NCBI GenBank assembly: GCA_020635535.1
Contig: JACJZP010000001.1
Location: forward strand, 186,001-250,000
DNA from: Flavobacteriales bacterium
Lineage (GTDB): Bacteria; Bacteroidota; Bacteroidia; UBA10329
DNA length: 64,000 bases
Direction: 5' to 3'
In this document: positions 43,057 through 52,554 of the stretch, piece by piece
Layout of the letters: the number at the start of each line of letters is the position of its first letter
How positions within the stretch are numbered: the stretch's first letter is position 1
Made by a program: the position numbers and the translations under genes
The notes under the pieces: model-generated
The model's database searches: none
Seen by the model: only the letters and a program-made list of their open reading frames with translations
Told to the model about the DNA's origin: nothing

Positions 43057-43320
43057 TCAAGCAAATTTCTTCTTGAACCAAGCCTTTATCTGCTTGCCAT
43101 AAAAGGCATAGGCAAAGATCATTGCCAAAATGTACGGCATGAACATTAGATAGATGATAGCATTGTTAAGACCATTACCTACCGTAAAGGCATCATCAGT
43201 GTGCTGATTGGACTCAGTAACTGCACGGCACATGCTACATTGGGCATCCACAAACTCCGGAAGAATCAACATGGCCACCGCAATGGAAAGCACCAAAACT
43301 GTTTTAACCGATTTATTCAT
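43057..43320 (-). CDS. Small membrane protein with CSMC motif at the end of the oxidase operon
   Basis: 87 residues from ATG (MNKSVKTVLVLSIAVAMLILP). Signal or first helix, then AQCSMCRAV, then a second helix (IIYLMFMPYILAMIFAYAFYG) and a basic tail. The CxxC right after the signal faces the periplasm and could bind copper or be a redox pair. Start shares one nt with the stop of DUF420. Function in oxidase assembly is an inference from position. Confidence 0.75.
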   Translation of the reverse strand: MNKSVKTVLVLSIAVAMLILPEFVDAQCSMCRAVTESNQHTDDAFTVGNGLNNAIIYLMFMPYILAMIFAYAFYGKQIKAWFKKKFA

Positions 43321-43844
43321 CAGAACTGATAGTAGGGCGAAATCATCAGATAGACGACCACACCGGTAACCGTAACGTAAAGCCAAACGGGAAACGTGAA
43401 CTTGGACACTTTCCGATGTTGCTCAACCTTTCCTGAAAGGCCTAAATAGAACGATATCAAAACTAATGGCAACACGATGGCCGCGAGAATGATATGCGTC
43501 AGTAAAATGAACAGATAAATTGGGCGGATAGGGTTGTCTTCTGGAAATCTCGTTTCCACTCCGAAGGAATGGAAAACAATGTAAGACACCAGGAACAGGC
43601 TTGAAAACAGGAATGTGGTAATGTTAAGCTGCTTATGCAGACTGATCTTTTTATTCTTGATGGCCCAAAGGGAAGTAAGCAACAGAACAGAACAGGTTCC
43701 GTTCAAACTGGCATTCAGTGTTGGTAAAAACTTAGCCCACTCTGGAATAGAATCCTGTTTGGGTAAAAGGTATAAGATAACCACTACCCCAAATACCACC
43801 AGTGACAATGCAAGTATCAGTCTGAAGACCTTTTTATCATTCAT
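43320..43844 (-). CDS. DUF420 family membrane protein (cytochrome oxidase assembly-related)
   Basis: 174 residues with five hydrophobic helices. FLPTLNASLNGTCSVLLL, YIVFHSFG and HIILAAIVLPLVLIS are family-typical, with His residues at membrane faces. DUF420 (CtaM-like) genes accompany heme-copper oxidase operons and are needed for oxidase maturation where studied. Confidence 0.88.
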   Translation of the reverse strand: MNDKKVFRLILALSLVVFGVVVILYLLPKQDSIPEWAKFLPTLNASLNGTCSVLLLTSLWAIKNKKISLHKQLNITTFLFSSLFLVSYIVFHSFGVETRFPEDNPIRPIYLFILLTHIILAAIVLPLVLISFYLGLSGKVEQHRKVSKFTFPVWLYVTVTGVVVYLMISPYYQF

Positions 43845-43910
43845 GAGTGCAATTTAGTCCTCAACAAACTATGGGTAAAATTTTCGAGAGTGTAAATCCG
43901 CTGGAACGGT

Positions 43911-44615
43911 TTATTGATTCTTCTGTTTCAGTTCAAGATTGTACTCTGCTATCAGCACTTTTATGTCATCTATCAGATCACGAATCTGCTGCGCATCAGT
44001 GCCATCATAAACACCAACGATATTACCTTGTTCATCCTCTCTTGAACGAAGATTACCTTCTTTATCAACCAGCACAAAAAATTCAGTGTGCAAGAACCCG
44101 CCTGGTGCAAGGCTATCTTCCATTGCACTTGACAGAAACTTGTAGGCAACTGAATACAACGAGTCTTTTTCGCCTGTAAGCAGATTCCATTTTTCAGTAT
44201 CTATCATCCGTTCATTGGCATAATCCTTCAACACTGAAGGGGTGTCTCTTACCGGGTCTACCGTGAATGAAAGTTGATGAAAGTCCTCAAAGCCCTTAAA
44301 CCGCTGTTGTATCTTCATCATGTTGGCAGTCATTATCGGACAAATGGAAGGACATGATGTAAAGAAGAAATCTACCAAATAGATTTTTCCTTTCAGGTCG
44401 GCCTGTGTAATGATAGTGCTATCCTGATCAAAGAATCCGAAAGCAGGTGCCTTTCGGTTCTGGGTTTCCCCATTGACATCTGTATACGTAACAAAAGGAA
44501 GGTGAGCAAAATGCTGCTCACCTTTACTGTAAACGAAAAAAAGATAAATGATAGTGGGGAGAAAAAGTATTGCGAATAGAATCAGATACTTTTTCGTCCC
44601 TGTTTCGCCTTTCAT
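43911..44615 (-). CDS. SCO1/SenC-family copper protein
   Basis: 234 residues from ATG. N-terminal membrane anchor (KKYLILFAILFLPTIIYLFFV), thioredoxin-fold domain with CuA-loading motif TSCPSICP (CxxxC, about Cys88 and Cys92) and a distal His in LHTEFFVLVD. Delivers copper to oxidase subunit II. Its ATG shares one nt with the stop of subunit IV. Confidence 0.92.
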   Translation of the reverse strand: MKGETGTKKYLILFAILFLPTIIYLFFVYSKGEQHFAHLPFVTYTDVNGETQNRKAPAFGFFDQDSTIITQADLKGKIYLVDFFFTSCPSICPIMTANMMKIQQRFKGFEDFHQLSFTVDPVRDTPSVLKDYANERMIDTEKWNLLTGEKDSLYSVAYKFLSSAMEDSLAPGGFLHTEFFVLVDKEGNLRSREDEQGNIVGVYDGTDAQQIRDLIDDIKVLIAEYNLELKQKNQ

Positions 44616-44998
44616 CAAAAGCCGAAATAGTTTTCGATTGCTGGTCTTATTCCACTATTGTAAACTGCCTCGGTAAGGCAAATGAATATCAGGTATCCGA
44701 TCAGCACAAAATATGGCAACAGTATGGTCCATTGGAAGCTTTTCTTCTCATCTCCCAAGTGCATAAAGATCATGGTAATGTAGCCTGCCTTTACCAGCGT
44801 AAGGGTAATGAAGGTGTACTTCAGAATGCTGGCCATTGATTCGTCTCTTGACCACATCATTCCCATGGCAACTTCCACAATGGTTACGATTGACAGGATA
44901 GCCAATACCATCATGAATTTCTTTCTGATCTTCTTTCCCTCTTCTTCACCATGGTGAAGGTCGAGGCTGTATTCGTAAATGTCGTCTCTTGCGTCCAT
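44615..44998 (-). CDS. Cytochrome c oxidase subunit IV family protein
   Basis: 127 residues with three membrane helices, MVLAILSIVTIVEVAMGMMW, KAGYITMIFMHLGDEKKSF block and ILLPYFVLIGYLIFICL. The small subunit common to Bacteroidota aa3-type oxidases. Same operon. Confidence 0.88.
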   Translation of the reverse strand: MDARDDIYEYSLDLHHGEEEGKKIRKKFMMVLAILSIVTIVEVAMGMMWSRDESMASILKYTFITLTLVKAGYITMIFMHLGDEKKSFQWTILLPYFVLIGYLIFICLTEAVYNSGIRPAIENYFGF

Positions 44999-45019
44999 TT
45001 CAGTAGTTAGTGCGGTTTA

Positions 45020-45880
45020 TCAGAGTAGATAGAAAAAAGTAAATACGAATACCCAAACAAGGTCTACAAAGTGCCAGTAAAGTCCTGACTTCTCCACCAT
45101 CTCGTAATGTCCGGTTTTTTCAAATTTCCCTTCAACCACCATCAAAAAGATAATGAAGTTGATGACCACTCCAGAGAATACGTGGAATCCGTGAAAGCCG
45201 GTAATGAAGAAGAAGAAATTGGCAAACAATGGAACACCATATTCATTGTGGTGCAAGTTAGCTCCATGTATGTGTTCTGCATTGGTTAGCATAGCTTGGG
45301 CCTCAGCACCAGAAACTTCGCGGAAACCACTTTGATCGTTCTCAGGAACGAGGAACACTCCTTGCTCCATGACATGCGTATGCGGATCGATCTTGTGTCT
45401 CATAACTGTTACGCCATCTTCCAAAAGATATGCTCCATGCTCGGTTCCATGAATGAAATGATACCATTCCCAAGCCTGTGAGCCCACGAAGATCAGACCA
45501 CCAACAATGGTAAGCACCATCCAGAACTGAACTTGCTTTTTATTCATTCTGTGGCCGGCCTCTACCGCCAACACCATGGTTACAGAGGAGGCTATCAGTA
45601 CAAAGGTCATGAAGGCAACATAAGCCAATTCAATATGGCCATCGTAGAAAGGGAAGTGCGTGAACACGTCTCCCGCGGTTGGCCAAATATCCGTGTACTT
45701 ATGTCGCATGTAACCGTAAGCGGTCAAAAGACCAGAGAATGTAAAGGCATCTGAGACGAGGAAGAACCACATCATCATTTTACCATAACTGATCTTGTAA
45801 GGCGAGGTTCCACCGGCCCATGCTCCTGCACTATGATCACTGTGAGAAGGTGCGGCTGTTTGACTAACGTGTCCTGACAT
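45020..45880 (-). CDS. Cytochrome c oxidase subunit III (second)
   Basis: 286 residues. Typical subunit III features: WFFLVSDAFTFSGLLTAYGYM near the N terminus, FFFFITGFHGFHVFSGV, and YWHFVDLVWVFVFTFFYL at the end. An inserted His-rich loop (about 165-205, HKIDPHTHVMEQG, HIHGANLHHNE) separates the N- and C-terminal helices. Same operon as the shorter subunit III gene just upstream. Confidence 0.92.
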   Translation of the reverse strand: MSGHVSQTAAPSHSDHSAGAWAGGTSPYKISYGKMMMWFFLVSDAFTFSGLLTAYGYMRHKYTDIWPTAGDVFTHFPFYDGHIELAYVAFMTFVLIASSVTMVLAVEAGHRMNKKQVQFWMVLTIVGGLIFVGSQAWEWYHFIHGTEHGAYLLEDGVTVMRHKIDPHTHVMEQGVFLVPENDQSGFREVSGAEAQAMLTNAEHIHGANLHHNEYGVPLFANFFFFITGFHGFHVFSGVVINFIIFLMVVEGKFEKTGHYEMVEKSGLYWHFVDLVWVFVFTFFYLL

Positions 45881-45925
45881 TATTTAGAATGATTATAAAG
45901 ACCTGATTTTAAAGTCGCTGCAATT

Positions 45926-46639
45926 TTAACGAATAAATAGTAAAAACAAGAAGAGGTATATCCATAGAATATCCAGAAAATGCCAATAGATAGATCCAAG
46001 TTCCAATGGTAAGGTGTTCTGTTGCGAAATCCTTCCTGAAAATGACTGCAAAAGCAGTACGATAAGCCAAATGAAACCACCAGCTAAATGCAAAATGTGC
46101 ATTCCCGTTAGCAGGTAAAGAAATGAGGCGCTGATGTTGAATGTATCCTCAATTCGATCATTTATAGGTTCTAAATGATCAATATCGCCAGGCTTGTAGT
46201 AGTTGCCACTATCATAAAGCAATGGCTCACCCTTCATGAGAACCACAAAATCTTCCCCGTACTCTCCTTTCAGATCATTCAGCGTACCGATAAAGAACAT
46301 TCCACGGGCCTGAAGATCCTTCCATCCCAAATACTGCGTTGCGGTAAATGCTAAACCCAAAACGAAAGTGACCGCGATCCATAGCTTCAAACCGTTAGAA
46401 TTACCCGATGAAACGCTTCGTTTGGCCAAATAAATAGTTAGACTGCTGACCAGCAGAATAACTGTACTGATCGTAAACATACGTGGCAGCTCATCCTGCA
46501 CCCAGAAATGATCGGCCTGAAGCACAATGTATGCACTGGTGAACGCTGCAAAGAACATTGCAATGCTGGCCACGGCCAACCAGACCAGCATCTTCTTTGC
46601 TCTTTCCTGCTTCAGGGTCTGTTCATTATTCTCCTCCAT
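45926..46639 (-). CDS. Cytochrome c oxidase subunit III (first)
   Basis: 237 residues: RAKKMLVWLAVASIAMFFAA, ATQYLGWKDLQARGM, TGMHILHLAGGFIWLI, YWHFLDILWIYLFLFL. Begins 2 nt after the ctaB stop. Tandem non-identical subunit III genes are usual in Bacteroidota oxidase loci. Confidence 0.92.
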   Translation of the reverse strand: MEENNEQTLKQERAKKMLVWLAVASIAMFFAAFTSAYIVLQADHFWVQDELPRMFTISTVILLVSSLTIYLAKRSVSSGNSNGLKLWIAVTFVLGLAFTATQYLGWKDLQARGMFFIGTLNDLKGEYGEDFVVLMKGEPLLYDSGNYYKPGDIDHLEPINDRIEDTFNISASFLYLLTGMHILHLAGGFIWLIVLLLQSFSGRISQQNTLPLELGSIYWHFLDILWIYLFLFLLFIR

Positions 46640-46641
46640 TC

Positions 46642-47502
46642 TCAGACTTTATCTAATAAGTACGCCAACTGAACAATCGGCAGGTAAAAAAACGACCCGA
46701 ACATGAGTCTCTTGGCGTCATCGGCAGAGAGTGTTCGGTACAGGTCAAATGCTTGCTTGGTAAAAATGATTCCGGCTATCACGGCTACAATTGCAGAGAT
46801 GGCGCCAGTATATCCAAAAAAGGTAGGCAGCAAACTGACAGGTATCAGCCCAATGGTATAAACCACAATTTGGAACGCGGTTCCTTTATCTCGTCCACCA
46901 GCAGATGGCAACATTTTGAAACCGGCTTTTAGGTAATCGTCATGCACACGCCATGCAATTGCCCAAAAATGTGGAAACTGCCAAATGAACTGCACTGAGA
47001 ACATGAGCAGCGAAAGCAACGTGATCTGCCCAAAGCCTTCAGTTGCTGCAACACAGCCCAACATGGGAGGAATGGAACCTGGGAAAGCCCCGACAAACAC
47101 GGCAAAAGGCGTTTTCTGCTTCATTGGTGTATAAACAACCGCGTATAGAAACATGGCTGCCAACCCAAGAATACCGCTCATTGGGTTGATGAAGTACCAT
47201 AGAATACCAACACCCATTGCGCCAAAAAGAATGGCCGCAATCCAAGCTTCGGTAATGGTCATTTTAGACGTTGGTAGTGGCCGCTGCTTTGTGCGATCCA
47301 TAAGTGCATCCAGATCACGTTCAATAATTTCATTGAACCCATTTGAAGCACCTGTAAGTAGCGTACCACCGACAACAAGCGCACCCATAATTGCCACATT
47401 GAATTCAGCAGCAGCAAGTGCATAACAGATAACGGAAGAAAGCACCACCAAGGAGGCCAATCGAAGCTTGAGGAACTCCGAATAATCTTTGATCTTTCCC
47501 AT
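46642..47502 (-). CDS. ctaB: Protoheme IX farnesyltransferase (heme O synthase)
   Basis: 286 residues from the ATG giving MGKIKDYSEFLKLR; the longer TTG frame runs into the infB gap. UbiA prenyltransferase fold with NGFNEIIERDLDALMDRTKQRPLP (Asp-rich Mg site) and WAIAWRVHDDYLKAGFKMLP (second Asp site). Makes heme O for the oxidase encoded downstream. Confidence 0.94.
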   Translation of the reverse strand: MGKIKDYSEFLKLRLASLVVLSSVICYALAAAEFNVAIMGALVVGGTLLTGASNGFNEIIERDLDALMDRTKQRPLPTSKMTITEAWIAAILFGAMGVGILWYFINPMSGILGLAAMFLYAVVYTPMKQKTPFAVFVGAFPGSIPPMLGCVAATEGFGQITLLSLLMFSVQFIWQFPHFWAIAWRVHDDYLKAGFKMLPSAGGRDKGTAFQIVVYTIGLIPVSLLPTFFGYTGAISAIVAVIAGIIFTKQAFDLYRTLSADDAKRLMFGSFFYLPIVQLAYLLDKV

Positions 47503-47563
47503 GACTTTGATGCCTTCTGAGGCTCGTGTCAATTCGTTGGTGGTCAATTATTCAAATTCGCGA

Positions 47564-50182
47564 TCAGAGTTTTGCCTTGATCTCAACAATTTCGTAGCCT
47601 TCAATAATGTCGCCTACTTTAATATCGTTGAACTTGTCAATGTTCAGACCGCACTCAAAACCTTTACTCACTTCTTTCACGTCTTCTTTGAAACGTTTCA
47701 GCGAAGCCAGTTCTCCAGTGTAAACAACAATTCCGTCTCTGATAACACGGACCTTGGTATTTCGGTTCACTTTACCATCAAGCACCATACATCCGGCAAT
47801 GGTTCCAACACGAGAAATCTTGAATACTTCTCGAACCTCGATGTTGCCCATGATCTTCTCTTCGAATTCTGGCGCAAGCATGCCTTCCATGGCCGCTTTA
47901 ACCTCCTCAATGGCATCGTAAATGATACTGTAAAGCTTGATCTGGATCTGTTCTTGATCGGCCACCTTACGTGCATTTACCGATGGTCGAACCTGGAAGC
48001 CGATGATAATAGCATCTGAAGCTGAGGCCAGAAGTACATCTGACTCTGAGATCTGACCAACGCCTTTCATAATGATGTTGACCGCGATCTTCTCTGTAGA
48101 AAGTTTCAGCAACGAATCTGAAAGAGCCTCTACCGAACCATCCACGTCACCTTTTACAATGAGGTTAAGTTCTTGGAAGTCTCCAATGGCAATTCGTCTA
48201 CCGATCTCATCCAGCGTAATGTGTTTCTGCGTACGCAGTCCCTGTTCACGCTGAAGTTGAAGTCTCCTGGCTGCGATCTCACGGGCTTCACGCTCGTCTT
48301 CCATTACATTGAACTTGTCTCCCGAAGATGGTGCACCATCAAGTCCGAGCAACTGAGCAGGCATTGATGGACCAGCCGATTGCATGGCTTGCCCACGCTC
48401 ATTGAACAGGGCCTTCACCTTACCACTGTAACTTCCAGCAAGTACAATATCTCCGATCTTCAACCTTCCTGCCTGAACAAGAACAGTAGACACGTAACCA
48501 CGCCCTTTGTCCAACTCAGATTCAATGATGGTACCAACAGCACGCTTGGTCGGGTCTGCTTTCAACTCAAGCAATTCTGCTTCGAGAAGTACCTTTTCCA
48601 ACAGTTCTTCAACTCCCTTTCCTGTCTTGGCCGAAATCTCCTCACACTGATATTTACCACCCCAATCTTCAACCAGAATGTTCATCTGAGATAGTTCCTC
48701 TCTGATCTTATCTGCATTTGCACCTGGCTTATCGATCTTGTTAAATGCAAAGATCATTGGCACTCCTGCAGCCTGTGCGTGATTGATGGCTTCTCTGGTC
48801 TGAGGCATCACCGAATCGTCAGCGGCAATTACAATAATAACGATGTCGGTAACCTGCGCACCTCGGGCACGCATAGCGGTAAATGCCTCGTGACCCGGTG
48901 TATCCAGAAAGGCAATTCTACGACCATCTTCCAACTCCACTCCATAGGCACCGATGTGCTGCGTGATACCTCCGGCCTCACCGGCAATAACGTTGGCATC
49001 TCGGATGTAGTCGAGCAATGATGTTTTACCATGGTCAACGTGACCCATGATGGTAACGATCGGTGGGCGCTCAACAACTGCATCAGGATTGTCTTCTTCT
49101 TCCAAAACACTATCCTGAACCTCAGCGCTTACGAACTGAATTTCGTGACCGAATTCCTCTGCTACAATACTCAAAGTTTCAGCATCAAGACGCTGGTTGA
49201 TGGAAACGAACAATCCGAGACTCATACAGGCTGCGATAATGTCGTTCACGGGAACGTCCATCATCTTGGCCAATTCATTTGCTGTAACAAACTCGGTAAC
49301 TCTGAGAATCTTCTTCTCCAGTTCCATTTGTTCTTCCTCAGCTTCCATTCTTTCTTGAATGGCCTGACGTTTTTCTCTTCTGTACTTGGCGCCTTTAGAC
49401 TTGGAACTACCTCCACTCAAACGGGCCAGAGTCTCCTTTATCTGCTTCTGAATTTCCTCATCGGTAAGCTCAGGTTTTTTATCTCTGGGCCTATTGCCTT
49501 TGCCTCCACCAACATTCGGTTCGCCTTGAACAGGTCTGCGGACACGTTTACGCTTGCGCTTCTTATCGGCCGAATCGTTTGAAGTGGCTACTGGTTTCTT
49601 TTCGCGAGGCTTCTCTACTGGAAGCTCCATCTTGCCCAGAACCTTGGCACCGGCCAATTTCTCAACCTTGGCCTTGATCACTTCACTCTCCTCTTTCTCC
49701 GCAGCGGCTTCTTTCTCAGCCTCTGCTTTCGCCTTGGCTTCTGCATCGGCTTTAGCTGCAGCCTGCGCTTTTGCTTCGGCCTCTTCCTTCTCTTTCTTGG
49801 CCTTTTCTTCGGCAAGCTTTTTCTTTCTTACCTCTGGGTTAAGGTCTTCCAAATTAATGGTGCCTTTAACCTTTGGGCCTTCCACCTTCTCGGCAGCTGC
49901 TTTAATTACCTCGTCCTTCTTCTCCTCTTCCTTTTCTTCGGCTGCGGCCATCCGCTCATCCTTACGAGCCTGCAAAATTTCGGCTTTTGCCTCAGCCTCC
50001 ATTTTGAGCTTTCGGTCTGCGGCAAACTCATCAACGAGCAGATTGTACATGTTCTCATCCAACTTTGAGTTGAAGTTGACATCAGCAAATCCCTTCCCTT
50101 TCAGAAAATCCACAATTGTAGCCTTTCCAACGTTGAGGTCCGTAGCCACGGCACCTAATCTTCTCTGTTTTCCTTCTGACAT
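47564..50182 (-). CDS. infB: Translation initiation factor IF-2
   Basis: 872 residues. Brings initiator tRNA to the 30S subunit. N-terminal IF2N-like module (about 1-60), a long Ala/Glu/Lys-rich linker (about 65-220), G domain with GHVDHGKTSLLDYIRD, DTPGHEAFTAMRARG and NKIDKPGANADK, then beta-barrel and C-terminal initiator-tRNA-binding domains. Third gene of rimP-nusA-infB. Confidence 0.97.
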   Translation of the reverse strand: MSEGKQRRLGAVATDLNVGKATIVDFLKGKGFADVNFNSKLDENMYNLLVDEFAADRKLKMEAEAKAEILQARKDERMAAAEEKEEEKKDEVIKAAAEKVEGPKVKGTINLEDLNPEVRKKKLAEEKAKKEKEEAEAKAQAAAKADAEAKAKAEAEKEAAAEKEESEVIKAKVEKLAGAKVLGKMELPVEKPREKKPVATSNDSADKKRKRKRVRRPVQGEPNVGGGKGNRPRDKKPELTDEEIQKQIKETLARLSGGSSKSKGAKYRREKRQAIQERMEAEEEQMELEKKILRVTEFVTANELAKMMDVPVNDIIAACMSLGLFVSINQRLDAETLSIVAEEFGHEIQFVSAEVQDSVLEEEDNPDAVVERPPIVTIMGHVDHGKTSLLDYIRDANVIAGEAGGITQHIGAYGVELEDGRRIAFLDTPGHEAFTAMRARGAQVTDIVIIVIAADDSVMPQTREAINHAQAAGVPMIFAFNKIDKPGANADKIREELSQMNILVEDWGGKYQCEEISAKTGKGVEELLEKVLLEAELLELKADPTKRAVGTIIESELDKGRGYVSTVLVQAGRLKIGDIVLAGSYSGKVKALFNERGQAMQSAGPSMPAQLLGLDGAPSSGDKFNVMEDEREAREIAARRLQLQREQGLRTQKHITLDEIGRRIAIGDFQELNLIVKGDVDGSVEALSDSLLKLSTEKIAVNIIMKGVGQISESDVLLASASDAIIIGFQVRPSVNARKVADQEQIQIKLYSIIYDAIEEVKAAMEGMLAPEFEEKIMGNIEVREVFKISRVGTIAGCMVLDGKVNRNTKVRVIRDGIVVYTGELASLKRFKEDVKEVSKGFECGLNIDKFNDIKVGDIIEGYEIVEIKAKL

Positions 50183-50224
50183 ATATGCTCGCTGGGTTTA
50201 ATTCAATTCATTGCCGCTGTCTCA

Positions 50225-51463
50225 TCAGTCAGCAAACTCTTCTTTCAGGATCTTCAGAATCTCATCAACGGTTTCCTCTTCAAGGTCGGTTCGTTTAACA
50301 AGATCTGCTTTTCCAAGTTCAATTACGCTCTTGGCAGTATCGCAGCCAATGGCCTTCAACTCATCAAGTATCCAACCTTCAATTTCATCTGCGAATTCCT
50401 CAAGGTCAACGTCTTCCATGTCTTGATCGGAATCACGGTAAACATCGATCTCATAGCCCGTTAGCTGTCCTGCCAAGCGGATGTTGAATCCTCCCTTACC
50501 GATAGCCAAAGAAACCTGATCAGCCTTTAGGAATACATCTGCACGTCCAGCCTCATCGTTCAGTTCAATTCGCGTGATCTTGGCTGGGCTCAGAGCACGT
50601 TGAATGAACAGCGTAGAGTTGTTGGTGTAGTTGATCACATCGATATTCTCATTGCGCAACTCACGAACGATTCCGTGAATTCGAGAACCTTTCATACCCA
50701 CACAAGCACCAACTGGATCGATACGGTCATCGTAAGACTCTACAGCAACTTTTGCTCTTTCGCCTGGCACACGAACGATCTTCTTGATGGTAATAAGACC
50801 ATCGAACACTTCTGGAACCTCATTCTCGAACAAGCGCTCCAAGAATCGTGGGTCAGTTCTTGACATGATAACAACTGGGTTGTTGTTACGCATCTCCACT
50901 TCTTTGATCACGGCTCTAACGGTATCTCCTTTGCGGAAGAAATCGCTCGGAATCTGTTCTGTTTTAGGAAGGATCAACTCATTTCCTTCGTCATCCAAGA
51001 TCAGGATCTCACGTTTCCATATCTGGTAAACCTCTCCGGTGATCAACTCTCCCTCACGGTCTTTGTACTTACGGAAAACATTGTCCTTCTCAAGATCCAT
51101 AATACGAGAGGCCAGGTTCTGACGGATGGCCAGAACGGCTCTACGTCCGAAATCTTCCAATTGGATCTGCTCAGAAACCTCTTCACCTATCTCAAAGTCG
51201 TCCTCGATCTTCAATGCTTCAGAAAGTGGAATCTGAAGTACATCATCTTCCAACTCCTCATCGGCAACGATCTCGCGGTTACGCCAGATCTCAAGGTCTC
51301 CCTTGTCAACATTGATGATCACATCGATGTTCTCATCTGTACCATATTGCTTAATGAGCAATGAACGGAAGGTGTCTTCCAAAATGCTCATCATGGTAAC
51401 GCGGTCAATGTTTTTGAATTCTTTGAATTCTGAAAACGACTCAATCAGGTTTAAGCTGTTCAT
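50225..51463 (-). CDS. nusA: Transcription termination/antitermination factor NusA
   Basis: 412 residues, without the acidic C-terminal repeats of the E. coli protein, as in other Bacteroidota. RNAP-binding N-terminal domain (about 1-130), S1 domain (GELITGEVYQIWKREILILDD), two KH domains (GACVGMKGSRIHGIVRELRNE; ADQVSLAIGKGGFNIRLAGQL). Between rimP and infB, as in most bacteria. Confidence 0.97.
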   Translation of the reverse strand: MNSLNLIESFSEFKEFKNIDRVTMMSILEDTFRSLLIKQYGTDENIDVIINVDKGDLEIWRNREIVADEELEDDVLQIPLSEALKIEDDFEIGEEVSEQIQLEDFGRRAVLAIRQNLASRIMDLEKDNVFRKYKDREGELITGEVYQIWKREILILDDEGNELILPKTEQIPSDFFRKGDTVRAVIKEVEMRNNNPVVIMSRTDPRFLERLFENEVPEVFDGLITIKKIVRVPGERAKVAVESYDDRIDPVGACVGMKGSRIHGIVRELRNENIDVINYTNNSTLFIQRALSPAKITRIELNDEAGRADVFLKADQVSLAIGKGGFNIRLAGQLTGYEIDVYRDSDQDMEDVDLEEFADEIEGWILDELKAIGCDTAKSVIELGKADLVKRTDLEEETVDEILKILKEEFAD

Positions 51464-51469
51464 CTTTTC

Positions 51470-51919
51470 TTACTTGAACGATATTACTGTCTTTGCTTCT
51501 TTTATTTCTGTTAGCGGAATAATTACAGGCTCCGCTGATTCCTTTTTCTTCTTTCCATCTGGCTGAATGGTAATGGATTCATTCTCAAACTTCACCAACT
51601 TTCCTTTCAGCTCTTGGCCATCATTACTGATGACCTTGAGGGTTCTTCCCACATTTTTCTGGTACTGCAGCGGATGCTGAAACGGCTCCGACAGCCCAGG
51701 TGAGGAAACCTCCAGTTCATAATCCTCCTTCTCTCTGTCAAGGTTCCCTTCAATGTGTCTGCTGATGTCCACACAATCCTTCACATCCAATCCTGCCAGC
51801 GCATCTACAAACACCCTTATCCGATTTGAAGGAAGCACTTTGACCGAAACCAAGAACAGACCGGAACCCTCGATCTTCTCTTCAACCAATGCCCGTACTA
51901 CAGCTTCCGTTATCATCAT
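51470..51919 (-). CDS. rimP: Ribosome maturation factor RimP
   Basis: 149 residues: N-terminal domain with VDALAGLDVKDCVDISRHIE and LEVSSPGLSEPF; C-terminal SH3-like barrel. First gene of the operon; the promoter's own leader is nearly filled by a terminator-like hairpin. Confidence 0.95.
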   Translation of the reverse strand: MMITEAVVRALVEEKIEGSGLFLVSVKVLPSNRIRVFVDALAGLDVKDCVDISRHIEGNLDREKEDYELEVSSPGLSEPFQHPLQYQKNVGRTLKVISNDGQELKGKLVKFENESITIQPDGKKKKESAEPVIIPLTEIKEAKTVISFK

Positions 51920-51920
51920 T

Positions 51921-51942
51921 AAAAAAGGGACCTGCGGGCCCC
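51921..51942 (-). terminator. Terminator-like hairpin in the rimP leader
   Basis: Minus strand: GGGGCC-CGCA-GGTCCC with one G-T pair, followed by six T that end one nt before the rimP ATG. It could act as an attenuator or as a translation-blocking hairpin. Confidence 0.6.
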
Positions 51943-51971
51943 TCTCTCTTTTTGTTTCCTCAAATCGGGCG

Positions 51972-51979
51972 CAAATATA
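51972..51979 (-). promoter_or_regulatory. -7 promoter box for rimP-nusA-infB
   Basis: TATATTTG, exact TAnnTTTG, with TTTTG about 16 nt upstream. Predicts a leader of about 45 nt. Confidence 0.65.
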
Positions 51980-52102
51980 GGTATTATTTTCAACTCAAAA
52001 CACGTGAAGCGATTGTAAGGAAAACCTTTTCTCCGATCATTGTTTACCTGAATATTGACGGAAACTGACGTCTTGAACACAAAGCTGTTATTAAGCAGTT
52101 GT

Positions 52103-52110
52103 TAAATTTG
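52103..52110 (+). promoter_or_regulatory. -7 promoter box for the secreted-protein pair at 52.1 kb
   Basis: TAAATTTG, exact consensus, 28 nt before the ATG of the next gene. Confidence 0.55.
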
Positions 52111-52138
52111 CGCGCCCAATTACATAGCTCAGAATCAC

Positions 52139-52528
52139 ATGAAGCAAATAATTACTATTCTATTTTTAGCCTTTACGACCATCATTTCCACCTCGGTCTT
52201 GGCACAATCAGCTCAAGATCATGATGAACGATTGCTGGCCAAGTTCTCGGAAAAAGAACTGAAAGCCATGACGCCAGACGAGGTTCAGTATTGGAATTTC
52301 GTAGTAGATAACGGCTATGTTGTTTTCGAGATCAAGAAGGAAAAATCTGAGTCTGAAATGGAAAACATCGATTTCAATGGTGATGTGAACGCACTCAATC
52401 CTTTGAGTTTGGGACTATTGCCAGATGAGAGTTCAGTGAAAACCTATAGTCTTGGAAGTACCGGTTTCGGCATTATGGTACTCTCAGAAAAGAAGATACG
52501 TGCCAAAATGGAACGTTTGAATAAATGA
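52139..52528 (+). CDS. Small secreted protein, unknown
   Basis: 129 residues with signal peptide MKQIITILFLAFTTIISTSVLAQ. Mature part is acidic and mixed (FSEKELKAMTPDEVQYWNFVVDNGYVVF). No domain recognised. Precedes a large T9SS type B protein by 26 nt, so probably co-transcribed. Confidence 0.7.
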   Translation: MKQIITILFLAFTTIISTSVLAQSAQDHDERLLAKFSEKELKAMTPDEVQYWNFVVDNGYVVFEIKKEKSESEMENIDFNGDVNALNPLSLGLLPDESSVKTYSLGSTGFGIMVLSEKKIRAKMERLNK

Positions 52529-52554
52529 TCGGCACAATACAGAACACTTTCAGG

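Noticed and set aside
49554..50201. 215-codon Ser/Phe/Ala-rich frame antisense to infB
   Set aside because: Mirror of the Lys/Glu/Ala-rich IF-2 linker; its composition is explained by the complementary strand.
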